DNA of 64,000 nt, taken from Triops longicaudatus (lineage: Eukaryota > Arthropoda > Branchiopoda > Notostraca > Triopsidae). The stretch's first letter is position 1. Every line of letters starts with the position of its first letter. The stretch covers positions 1,984,001 through 2,048,000 of the forward strand of contig JAGQDJ010000202.1 in assembly GCA_022885665.1 (NCBI GenBank), given 5' to 3'. Below, in pieces: positions 40,001 to 52,000 of this stretch. Made by a program: the position numbers and the translations under genes. The notes beneath the pieces are model-generated. The model was not told the origin of the DNA and did no database searches. It saw nothing but the letters and a program-made list of their open reading frames with translations.

Positions 40001-41927
40001 CAACCCCGACTGTACCAACAACCTCAGCAATAGCTTTTCTACGTTAACTATTGCTTTCTACGTTGATTTTAAAGGATTTACTTTAGTATTAAACACATAA
40101 TGGCGATATCCCAAAAATTTAAAATTGGAGTATAAAAACGCATCTAGTTTTGCATTTTGTTTTGCGCTAGGATTTTCTAAAACATTCCTAATGCACAACA
40201 CACGTCAACTATTTGGAGTGTCAACTTTCACTCCAGTCTCGACCGGGTGACAAAATCAGAATCCAATCTATATAAAAAAAAAAAACCGGAATACTTCCGA
40301 AAAGAAAACGTCAAACCTTGTCAAAAGACAGGGTTTTTTACTAGGGCATTTTCTTCCCTCGTGATGTAACAGTGTAAAGTAATTTTCAAAACTGTTCTAT
40401 TATTTCGAAATCATGGTAGGATTGTTGACAGATACATTTATTGAAAAAAACTGTGTTTTTAGATGTCATAACCGGTGAAGGAAGGATAACATTTACAGCC
40501 AGTTTGTGTCGTTCTTTAGTTTCTTTTCAATTAATATAAATTATTTTCGTTTTCACTTTTACGATTTCGAATTATTTTACCCATTATCAATTTCGTTGTT
40601 CAATACTGTATTTTTATTGCTTGAAGACGAGCTCCTTCAGCATCGGGAAACTTTACCGTTTTCTATTTCTTTTTTTAACACTACATCATTTAACATAAAT
40701 TAACAATAAAACGAGAGATTATCACTTAAATAAGATACCTTTGTTTGGTAAAGCATCGAGAAAGCTCTTATAAACATCCCATAAGTGCGTTGCAATTAAA
40801 AAAATAAATGTACTAAAGTATGTAACACGATTTTTAAAAACGAACTGAATTTCCACAGAGAGTTTTACGCTATTTGCGCCTACGACGTTAGCTTTCAACG
40901 AGTTATCTTCTGAGTTTAATTTCGAAAACAATCTCGACACCCTCCGTGAAACTCTCTTGTACCACATTGTGCCCCAAAGATGGAGTGCAAACGCATTTCT
41001 CAACGACCTGACGCTCCCTACGTCAGCTGGATCAGCTCGGCTGCGTATGAACGTTTACAACACGTCATCGTCGGCGGTAAGAGCTCTGGTTTGTCATAAG
41101 ATACAAAACATGATTAACTTTTCTCCCTTTTTTCCCCTCTCTTTTCCTTTTAAAACTCTTGGGGACGCGCCTTTTTGACTGTCCATAGAATACCATAACC
41201 GTAAACGGAGCCAGGATATTGTCTTTCGATCTGGCCGTTCTGCATGGCGTCGTTCACGTAATCGATAAAGTTTTGACCTCCATTCCGACTCAGACTGTCT
41301 TACAACAACTGGAAAATAGTGGTCAGTATTTGCGTGTTTTCAATTATGCCACCAAATTTCCAAAAACAAACTCAACATAGGGTTGCGACGTTCGATTCTC
41401 GGCCCGAGCCTCGCGACTCTTCTCGAAGGTCCCGGTCCCCTAACGGTTTTTGTGCCCGCGCCCGAAGTCTTTTTCTCGCTTGACGACCAGGAACAAGCGT
41501 TGGTAAACAACGCCACCGCGTTTTCAGGTTTTTATGCGTTTAAAGTGGATCTGATTGCAGTAGTGGGGGTTTAACTCGAGGGAAATCTTTTAGAAATGCT
41601 ATGGTACCACGTGGTCCCGGGGACCCATTATTCCGAAGGTTTACTTGATGGTCAATGGCTGTCCACTGGGAGGAACGCCGGGGAGCTACAAGTTCAAGTC
41701 TCGGCCGATGGACGTCAGCGTAAGTGCTAGCGACATTTTGAAAGAATTTGAAGGAAAAGACCGTGACGCCCTCTTGCTCAAGCGTAAAAATTCTTTCCTC
41801 CCCTGTAGGCCGACTGGTAGGCGTTAATGAGGCAGAGGTTGTGCGTCCGGATGTTACCGCGACCAACGGCGTCATCCATATCATTAATCGAGTGCTGAGC
41901 GTCGTCAACCGAAGGCCTTTATCATGA
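37089..41927 (+). CDS. Secreted Pro/Tyr-rich protein with two C-terminal FAS1 (fasciclin) domains
   Basis: Six exons give 1204 aa: 37089-39960, 40859-41076, 41189-41321, 41381-41527, 41594-41719, 41809-41927. A signal peptide (MWLGYLLLLYCACC) is followed by about 180 hydrophilic residues, then about 600 residues rich in Pro, Tyr, Ser and Thr with many PSY, PSYG and TPSY words and two PSTGYG(A/V)P motifs (about residues 207 and 339). Two FAS1 domains follow. FAS1-1 (about 936-1072) has SFTLFAPTTLAFNEL, LLYHIVPQ and VNGARILSFDLAVLHGVVHVIDKVL. FAS1-2 (about 1075-1200) has LEGPGPLTVFVPAPEVFF, LWYHVVPG and TATNGVIHIINRVL. The stop follows the second domain directly, so there is no GPI signal or membrane anchor. 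FAS1 domains mediate extracellular adhesion; the low-complexity part resembles cuticle or adhesive matrix proteins (inference). Splice phases are consistent throughout; intron 4 uses a G|GTTTTT donor. No specific ortholog is recognised. Confidence 0.9.
39961..40858 (+). other. FAS1 gene intron 1, 898 bp
   Basis: Donor G|GTAAGTCG at 39961 and acceptor TTTCCACAG ending at 40858, phase 1. The intron cuts inside FAS1-1, joining LLPLINSL to SFTLFAPTT. Without splicing the long first exon stops a few codons into the intron. No gene or repeat is seen inside it. Confidence 0.75.
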
Positions 41928-43157
41928 ACCTGACAGCGCTGAGTGTAACTGTGAAAATGCATCCCCCTCTCAGTATTTTAGAGGAAGTATGTTGCTAGCG
42001 GGCCAAAGTATTTTTGTACAGACAAAAACATGATTCACCGGAACACAGTCCGCGAGACATACGTCACCCTTATTTTACTTTTAGCTTGCTCCGGTTTTTC
42101 ATTGATATAAATAAAAGTCTTAGTCTGGAATGTTTCGAACTTGCGTCTTGCCACCAAAGAGTAATGAGAATGGCTAGGGTTAAGGTTGTGACATGCCACT
42201 TTTGTTGCCATGTCTGCGCGGTTCGCTCACAAGACGGTGCCAAATTTCGCGGGCGAAAAGTTGTGACACACCGACGACACTGCTTGGTCAATGGTCGAGG
42301 GGAGTGAAAAAAAGAGAGCCGCAGTCCCAAAACTAGCCACCCTAAATCTTCCACGACCAGCTACACATACACATAACACACACACACAAAGAAAAGGGGT
42401 GCATATATCCCAAGCCCGTGGAGAAAAAAAGCGTGGCTGTGTTCCTCTCCGGGCTCGTGTCGGAGTTCAGTACGCTCAAAGACGTGCGGAAGCGAGGAGG
42501 AACAGTCAATAGCTGCCCAGGAGGCTGCACAACACTAGTACTGCAAAGTGGACGGGACTTCAAGTCGTATTACTGTGCGAATTGTCTGTTCGTAATCGAG
42601 AATTCTGCCTCCAGCTTCCAAGTTTTGCAACCCCAACGCGTCTGTATACCTCGATTTCGTGTTTATTTGCAGTAACCAAGTTCGTGAAAAAAGGAAAAAA
42701 ATTCAAGGCATAGTGTATTTTTTACGATTTTTGGCGGCCGCACTCTCAACACTTCCTCGCTCTGGTTTCAGTTTGTCAGCGCGAGTACCAGTCCATTTGT
42801 TAGGAAACACTGACCAGCAGTTTATTTGTAGTAACACTACACGTACCTGTTCCTTGCTCTTCTCTTTTATTTCTTTATTTCTCCACCCCATTTTCCCGCA
42901 AAAAAATGGTTGTGCATTGTAAAGTCGAGGCTTCCTGATGAAAAATCAGCCACGGGATTTCGTGTTTTTGTCAGAATAGTGGAGGACGGGCAGTAATCCT
43001 CTCCCTGACGCATACCAGCATACAGTGCAGTACTTTATTTCTTCATATTTTTAGTACGGCCATATATGTAATACTAAAGCTGCACGCGTAACGTTCCCTA
43101 ACGACCTCATCTCCCGTGAAACATAGGGGTTAGGCCCAGAAAAACCCTGACTGTACC
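41928..43157. other. Intergenic region between FAS1 gene and K2P channel gene
   Basis: It holds the FAS1 gene 3' UTR and the channel's 5' flank. A short CA-rich run lies at 42361-42390. Open frames up to 97 codons lack domains. A non-coding first exon of the channel could lie here but cannot be placed. Confidence 0.5.
42110..42115 (+). terminator. Polyadenylation signal of the FAS1 gene
   Basis: AATAAA, 183 nt after the stop codon of the FAS1 protein gene; it is the first canonical hexamer I see downstream. Confidence 0.55.
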
Positions 43158-44942
43158 ATGAGTAACCCTACCTTCAGCCGTTTGAATTCAAATGCTAGTA
43201 CACCAGGAAGTCCGAGCTTAGCTGGATCACCCAAAGCCAGTAACCCACGGAGTCGCTGTAATACCTGTTCCCTCTTCTTTCACAAAAATCCCAAATGGAG
43301 AAAAGCGCTGGGGCATATCGGACTAGTTATCCTCCTAGCGGGATACACAGCAGCTGGGGCTTCGGTAAGTTTACATTTTCATTATTGGGTAAGCCCGCGC
43401 CGCAAGATCGGACTGATATGAACCTTTCTACCGCCTGGTTATCACTTTTCCGTATAACTTCTCCTTTGCAAATATTTCGAAAGTTTAATTATAATTTTAC
43501 AAACTAGAAAAGCTACAGTATTTCCTGAACATATCGAATGAATAGAATCTGTAAGACAGAAAAAAAACTGTTTCAAATATTCTTTATGCGATCAGAAAGT
43601 ATTTATCAGTTCAAAAAAATTACTAGAACAAACGTTTTATCAATAGCGAGAAATTCAACAGCTTAAGAATTCGGTTGAAAATCGCATTTTTCGTGGGAGT
43701 TAAGATTCGTGAAAAAAGATTTAGGTTTATTAGGAAATTAGGTAAATTAGGAAATTTGAATAATAGAGTTTCAGATTTGAGATTCAGATAAGAAATAGGG
43801 GAAATTTTGGAAGAAATTAGGATTATTGGTGTATACGTGGAAACTTACATAGGCGAAATGTAGGTTAATATATTGTACTGGCAAATTAGGGAGGCTGTTA
43901 GTTTTGGGTGATTCAATATGTGCTTAGCAAGAGAATGAGTCTTTGCGGAAATGTTGGGTAAGCATGGTGATGGCTCAATCACTGAGTGTTTCGATGAGTT
44001 CAGCCAATGGCGTTCAGAAATCGTAACGACTCGAACGATTGACGAAGAAACAGCTTTTTTTACGGTGGCATAGAAATGCGAAGCACCCATGCGAAGAATC
44101 TATTGTGCAGGTCAAAGTAAAGAAAAGAAAAAAAAAAGGAAGTGAAATAAGAAGGGGACATGGAAGTCGGTGGCCCTCAACAGTGCTTTGCGGGATTTTT
44201 TGGCTTTCTTACAAGTTGTCACACGCAACTAAGCGACCCTTCTCTAATGAGCTTTATAAAAATAGTCTACACCAGAATCTACAGTCAAACGTTATACTCG
44301 CCAAAATAGACTTGTCTTAATGGCATCTTAGTCAACAATCGTAGCGCATACATACTGGCAAAAGGGAAGCTGTTAACATTGCCCAGGAAACATTCCTGGG
44401 GCATAAGAAAGAAAGAAAAGAAAAAGATCTCGCCTCTTTCCTTTTGTTCCTCAAAAACGTCCATTATAAATAGGTCATATGCAAGACGAGAAAATTTGAC
44501 TCGTTTACAACTCCTGGAGGTTTTATTTCCGTATTTTTCTTATGGAAAAATCTAACTAAGTCACGAATACGTGCATTTTTTGACAAGCTGAAAATGTCCA
44601 GAAAATTTTACAGTTTCAAAACTGTAAAAATTCTGCACCTCGGAAAATTTTACAGAAATATACAGACGATGAAGAAAAGTGCAAGTAAAAGCTATTTTTT
44701 TCGTTTTAAGTAGAAGTTCGTTACAATGAACCTCTTGGGAATATTTTTTACTGTTTAGGCATAGTTCGTAACATCAGGCGTTTCTCTGTGAATTTATTTA
44801 ACTCGGGGCTTTGCAATTCGTCTGTTATAACCGACAGTTTGTTGTAAAAGGGATTGACAAAGCGTGTTTACTCTATTCTTGTTTTTAAATGTATTTTTAT
44901 TTTTTATTATTATTTTATTTATTATTATTATTAATATTATTA

Positions 44943-45036
<94 letters not shown>

Positions 45037-48000
45037 GCAAGCAAGCTCTGTGAATTTTGCTTGGTTAGTCAATTTTTCCCCTCCTGTGTAACAGCATTAC
45101 GAGACAAAAAGAAAGCTATTTCTGGAGAAAGCATTTTTTCTTTCTTAGAATTTTAGAATACATTTGCATACAACGCTTCAAAAGATGTTTACGTACCAAC
45201 TTAGGAGAGCTAAGAATGAAAGCCTTCCTTTTTTTCTCTCTCTCTTCTTCCGTTGTCATTTTAGCTAGAAGAGATATTAGGCAATTTCCGTAGGTCTTTT
45301 CTTCGGTTCAGTACTTCGGCTGGGATGTTTATTTGATTAGGAAAAAGGTCTTGGCGATTTAGAGCGATTTGTAGTGTTCGATGCCTTGAAATTTGTTTCT
45401 ATAAAGGCCAAGTTCGGACTGCTAGAAGGTCACAGAGGAGCTGGGGAGCGCAGCGCTTTTAAGTGTTGAAAAGGCTTACTGAGGAGGATAGTACTGTCTA
45501 GGACGTTTGTAGCCAAAGTGGGCCCGATTTACTGATCAATCACTGGCTTTGAAACTCGTGTCTTGTTCCGCGACTTAAAAGCAGAGACCAATATTGAAGA
45601 CAGTGCGTAGTGTTTCCTTGATTTTCGTAAAAGTTAAATGGTGCTTGAATAAGAAGTCTTTTAGGCGAGAAAAACGGGTTTTCCCCGGAGGCGAGAGATA
45701 CGCTGTGCTTTAATTCAATTGTAGTGCAAAGTTTTGAGGGCTGAAAGGAAACCATCAGCGCATTGAGATGGTTTCCTTTACCAACCGAGAAAGGTGTTTT
45801 GCTGTGAATACGGAGAAGGTATCATTACCAATGCGTGTCTTCATTGTCTCTAAAAGACTGTTGGATGGATGGACGGAAAACAGAAGACAACCGAAAACAC
45901 TTTCCCAGTTGTGTGGAAAAACATGCGCCAAGGAAATGGATACTACATCATCCTTGGAAACCATAGGACTTCAATTTACTAGACCCTGTCCTAGCGTGTG
46001 GGAAGTTTTCCACAGGGATGTTGCTTCCAATTATGTATTTTTTCTGAATGGGGTGAAGTTAAGAACGCAGCTCTCTGATTTCGGTTCTGGTAATAAAAAC
46101 GACCGACGTGAAGCAGGCTTTGAGGTTTCCCTAAGCGCGAAATCCTGCAACACTTTTAATTATTACAATTTATGGCTTCGGGCGCATATTGTACGTCAGA
46201 ACTCTTCGGGTAAAGCTTTCCTTGCCAATAAAATACAACATTAAATGGAGCATAAATATAAATAAGCGAAACGAAGTTCCACCTTCTTTTCTTCAGATTG
46301 CAGTCCTCGTGTGTATGGCTTCGTATTTCTCCGTGTAAGAGCACAATTAAAACTTCTTTTTCGTGGGGGATACTTTCCGGAGAAAATACGCGGATAAGGA
46401 AAACCGCGAGTAAAGGAAATTATACCGAAAAATAGGATGCGTTCCAAAATTCCGAAAAATAATGTAAAAAAAAAATCGAAAATTGTCACTCAAATCTACG
46501 CTACACAGGGGAAAATAAGGTCATGTGTCTATTAAATTATCAGGCCGTTTTTTCTTGTTTTACCACTTTTAAAGCTTATTAATTTTTAAGCTCCTTTTTG
46601 CTAGCATCGGAAAAGTCATAAACCAGAACACAGGAAAAGGGTCAAAGTTCGCTGGGTAACTTTAAACATCGAGTTAACGTTTGCTTTTGCTTTAGCTAAT
46701 CGGAATCACCATTTTGGAGCGGAGAAAGTGTTTGCGATTGAATAGAAGCCAAAGTTGCAGTAAAAGTTGAATAAAGAGCATACAGCACGCCATAAAAATT
46801 GACTAAATGCAGTGATCACCATCCTCGCTAAGTGAACATGTCCGCTTTTTCCCCACCCTTTTGTGCTATTTCTGCATTTTTACCCAGCAGTGTAGAAAAA
46901 AGGTTCTCAAACATTTGATCACAAAAATAGCGATAGCAAATAACCGTTATTTTCTTTTCAAACATCTAATTTGCTAGCAAACGAACTTTCGGTTAAATTT
47001 TTCTCATCGTATATTTAGTGTTGGCATACGCAGTAAATTTTGTAAAGTAATTAAACTCTTAAGAATTTTTCTCTTATTTCGCCTATATTTTTTCTTTTTA
47101 ATATCTGACAGAAAGTTTTTGGGGCAACTACCGTGGTTTACGTGTTCTTTTATTTGACAAGTATTACGCACACGCGTTCCTCGTTTATGGCTAATAAAAA
47201 TACGCACTCTGGTGCGTGTAAGTTAGACAAGCACCTTACATAAGTTTCTTGTTATATTTAGCCCGAAAAAAGCGAAATTGGCCGGCATAAAAAGTGCCTT
47301 AGTAGCTCTTAAACGTAATTTTAGCAGGAGTCAAATGTTAAGAAATCCAACGGGGGCGTGAGGTAAACAGGAGAGCAAGTTTGGGACGAGGGTTAAGAAT
47401 GAAGAGCTTGTTCTTAGAACTGTCAGCAAGATAAAGCTGGCATGGAAAGAACGAGCGAAAAATTTTATGGGGTGTTTAAGGGTATGTTTCCAGCACAGCT
47501 TCCTTTCCGAAAGGACGAGGGGAAAAATCTAAAGAATTTTCTGGAATTAATATGTTACTGACACTTCCTAATTAGCGGCACCGTTCAAATTATGCAAAAC
47601 TAAAACTGGAAAAACCGGTATTGGCAGCTCATAATTACCCGAAGGCATTTAGAGTATTTGGAACTGAAATTGAAAATATGAAGAAAATAAAAACAATAAG
47701 AAAATAAACGCGGCAATAAAGATTTCCGTGAGAACAAAATATGGTAATATCGACTAAGTACACATTTACACCTGTGCTACGACAATCGGTAAACACGCCT
47801 GCAAGCTGGTTCAGAGTTTTCAGCGCAATATCTCCGTTGTTAGTGCTGTCGAGCATTTCATTGTGTACACAACGTCTGATACTGGGTTATACAGTAACGG
47901 TTTGACAGCGAAGATCGCCGTAAGTATGGACGGCTTCCACCTCGTGTGAAAGCAAACAATCTGTAACCGAGTTACATTGTGAGTTTCAATGTTCCCACCA

Positions 48001-48986
48001 AACAGCAGGTGTATTACGGGCAGAAATGCTGCAGTTCATTAACCGTAACATTCCGTCATTAGCTGAACTTTTTTCTCATTCTTAAATACCCATCATCAAC
48101 TCGTCATTAAAAAACGCTAAAATTTTCCGCTTTATTTGCCGCTAATTGTTGAATCTATATTTTCAAGCAATAACGGTACATTGATTTGACTAGCCTATCT
48201 AATAAACTAATGCACGTACCCCAGTAATACATTGAAATACTCGTGAATCGTTTCCGGGCTAAAAAAAAAAGCATGAGAGAAAAGGTATAAGCAAGACTTT
48301 TTGTAGAAGTAAACTTTTAGAGTAAACTTTTAGAGTTCAGAGTACCCTAATTAATTATTCCAACATTGTTTCCTCCGTAGGCAGAGACGAATTTAGATGT
48401 CTGCAGTGTAAGATTTCCCAAAAGGTTAAAGAAAACGCGAGAATTTTTCTCTTTTTTTTTCCCGGAATTTTTCTCTTTTATTTTTTAAAAAAACTTCAGA
48501 TTTTAACATAGACAAAGCATTGCTTCGTGTTCCTGTACTGTAATCTTGCGATCTACACTGTATACTGCTTTACAGACGAACAGTTCTGCAGAACAGAAAA
48601 AGTGACTACAAGAAAGAGAAAAATGCAAAAAGGACATGAAAAGAATTCTTAGAAATTTTGCGATAACAATGATCTCCTGTTCTAAAAATGAATGCTTGTA
48701 TATGAACCGTTTTAAACGGATCGTTGCTTATTTCTTCCATTTGGCATCGAGTCTAATAATACAGTTCCTCGATTTTTTTATGTTTTTATCACTGCGTTTT
48801 TTTTTTTATTTATTTATTTATACCACTTTAGACTTGCGTATATTTTTCTTCCTCATACATTCCTGTCATAGAAATGTTTAAACACTTTTAAACTTTCATT
48901 TACCTTAATGCAAAGAGGATCTTTATCAATTCTGTACACCACGATTTAGTTGAGTTGATACTATAACTAACTAAAAAAATAAATAC

Positions 48987-49065
<79 letters not shown>

Positions 49066-52000
49066 GAAATAAAAAATAAAAAATCTTGAGTAAAAGTGGC
49101 GCATGTTTTTCGTGCATTGAAATATATGTATGTTGTTTACTCTCAATGAGTAGTAAAAAGGACTCTCCGATAAGCGATATGTAGGTAATAGGGGAACAAG
49201 TTTCAGAATTACTGCTATAAAACCCCCATTTGATGCGACTGATACGGAAAGGGTAGATTGATTAGTGAAGGGTATATTGTATTGTACTGTATGTACAAGT
49301 ACGTATGCAGGCTTTCTTATATAGTTCTCTGAAATAAATACGGTGAGGATTGGTACTATAAAAGTGCAATAAGAGCAGCAAGAATAAAAGCATAGCCTGC
49401 GGTTCGCGAGCTGCATGAGCTTTACACTTAGGTGTCCGATTTCTGACGGGTACTGTATCTTTGCGATCCCGCAATCTGTCAATCGCGTGCGGTTAGGTGA
49501 TTTTTCCAGGTCGTGTATATTGCACCGAGTCGGACAAAGGTACAACTCAATGGAAAGAGTAATGTTCTTGCGGGAAACCCGAGCGTCTGCACGCAACCCG
49601 AGAAACCGTAACGCCGCACGTGTAAGGAAAAGTTTTGTTCGCTGCTGGTTTACTTTTGCTGGCGTGAAAATTGGAGCACGGAGACCATAATTGCTCTATT
49701 ACAGGAAGTTTGCCAACTTTTTACTTCACAAAATTTGGCTCCAACTTTGAATTCTGGGCATATTTAAATACAATCCCGTCGAAATGCTTTCACGACACTT
49801 CGAAACTATATTTGTTTATACTTAACGTGGCTTCATTGCGGCTTTAATTTTAACGACCGACACTAAAAGTTCATGTGAACCATATATAACCCGTGAAAGA
49901 AACTCGCTGTTACAACCATGGCCTATAAACCTCATTTCCATTTAAGTCTGTCGTTTCTTTTCAATAAATCGCCGGAAAAAAATGGCAAACTACTTAATGC
50001 AAAAAAAACACGCCTGTCAGCATTATTTCTTCAATTTTTTCCACTGCTGTACGCCAAAAACGCCTTCAAAAATGGATCCGGGTTATTCAAATGGGTGAAT
50101 GCAACACTACTTAGAATTCCAACCTGATTACAGCCCGTAACAGTCAAAGTTCCTTTTTCGCGGAAGTTACATTCTGGAGAAACTCCGCGAATACGGAAAA
50201 CCGCGAACGAGGAACGGAAAATTACGTTGAAAGATAGGCATGCGTTCCAAAGATCCGGATAACAAATATAAAAATTACAGAAACTTGTCATTTAGATCTA
50301 CTCTGCACAACGGGAAACTTCATTATTGCTAAGCTGATGTGTTTGTTAGGTCATTTTTTTTACTTTACCGCCTTTTAAAACATTACAACTCAGTACCGCT
50401 GTCAGCAGTAACTGCTTCAGCAGTTTTTATTTTGAAAGTTGAGAGATCGCACCACAAATGGAACACGTTTTAAAAGATATTATAAATTCACAATTAGATT
50501 TCATACGTTCGCATAGTTTTGCCATTTTAATTGCTCGAAGCTAACTTTCTTGTCTTGTGAAAAAAATATAGACTACTTCTCTATGAGAACTGTTAAAGCA
50601 ACGAATAAGGGTAGTACAAATATTGGTTTCTACCAAAAAAAAAAAATATTTTGACGGATGTTAACCCACAAGACCCGCGAATAGCAAAACCGCGAATAAA
50701 GAGCTTTGACTATACTAATAAGTTAAATAAAAATGCAAAAAATATCCCAGAAAATTTTAAAAATTTCTAAAAAAAGTTGAGTATATTAGAAATTGGGACA
50801 GAAGCGATAGCTATGAGATAGTAACCCAAAAAAAAGATGCATTGAAAAGCTGAGCTCTCTCCTTTTGGCTCCTTTTCTTCTAATTAGGTTTTATAGCTGT
50901 CAGGTATTTTGTACGGTGGCAAATGAGCCAAAGGACTGTGAAGAGGACTGTTTCAGCGCTTGGGATTTATCTCAATTAAATCTTGATAAGTGGCGACCAT
51001 TATCCCTGCTGTAAGGAAGGCAGACGAGGTAATTCCTTAACCTATTTGGGCGTAAGAACCCAAGTTGCTTCTTTCAGCCTAGTGTATCTTGCATTGATTT
51101 TCTTTCTTTCTTTTTTTTTTTTTTTTTTTTTTTTTGGGGGGGGNCCACATAACTACAAGAAGGCTGCCTCTTCCAATTCGCCATATGTTGTATATGGCGT
51201 CGGTTTCGGCTCGCTGCCTGCTGTTTCCTCTCGAAATTACAAGCCGTGAGATAATTGTCTCTTTCCTGTTTAAGAAGAAAATAAAAAAGCTCTTGTCACT
51301 TCTCACAAGCTTTTACGGATTTTTGCCTTATCGGTCAGAAAAAAACATGCCCTTTCAACGCTTCCTAAATTCCTTGCATTTCTTAACATGGTAATGTCCT
51401 TTTTTACTGTTTCTTGAAATTCGAAACTGAATCTCTTAAATCCTCTCTGATAAATTGTCCCGCATTTTATCAAGCTTTGAAACTGGAACAGCATAATTCG
51501 TTGAACGGAAAATGACTATTTAAATTTTTTTTTAATCGTTCACTACGTCCTCAGAAATACTAACGCAAGGCGTTACGAATTACTGTCAAGTTCCGGAGAG
51601 ACTGTCTCTCTGGATTTTTTTAAGGTAGCAAATTAGATCCTAAAACTCTTATTTGTTCCTTGATTTATTTCGAGGTTTGTCAGAACTGTTGGCCCTTGCT
51701 ACGCTTGGGGGCATTTCTACCCGACTGAGTTCCTTCTCCGTATCACAATATTTCAAGTCAACTTGCTTATTGTGTTTCAAGCAGCGTTTACGGTCAACCA
51801 ATGTGTGCGACAGGGACTCGAGTTTTGTTTATTATATGCATCGAACACGACTCGTGTCGTAGTGAGTGATATAGAGGAGCTAGTTAATGTCCTTGAGAGT
51901 CAGTTGAGCACACTTAATTAGGAAAAAGCTACTATGGTGGGCAAATATGGCCGCCAAGGCTTTTATCCTGTTGCTGGTAGAGTATTCATAGGGTAAACGG

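Noticed and set aside
45768..46244. 158-codon plus-strand open frame in the K2P intron
   Set aside because: No domain or motif recognised and no promoter or splice evidence; a nested gene is not supported.
48967..49596. 209-codon minus-strand open frame
   Set aside because: Its C-terminal part is a poly-Tyr translation of the ATA microsatellite, and the rest shows no domain.
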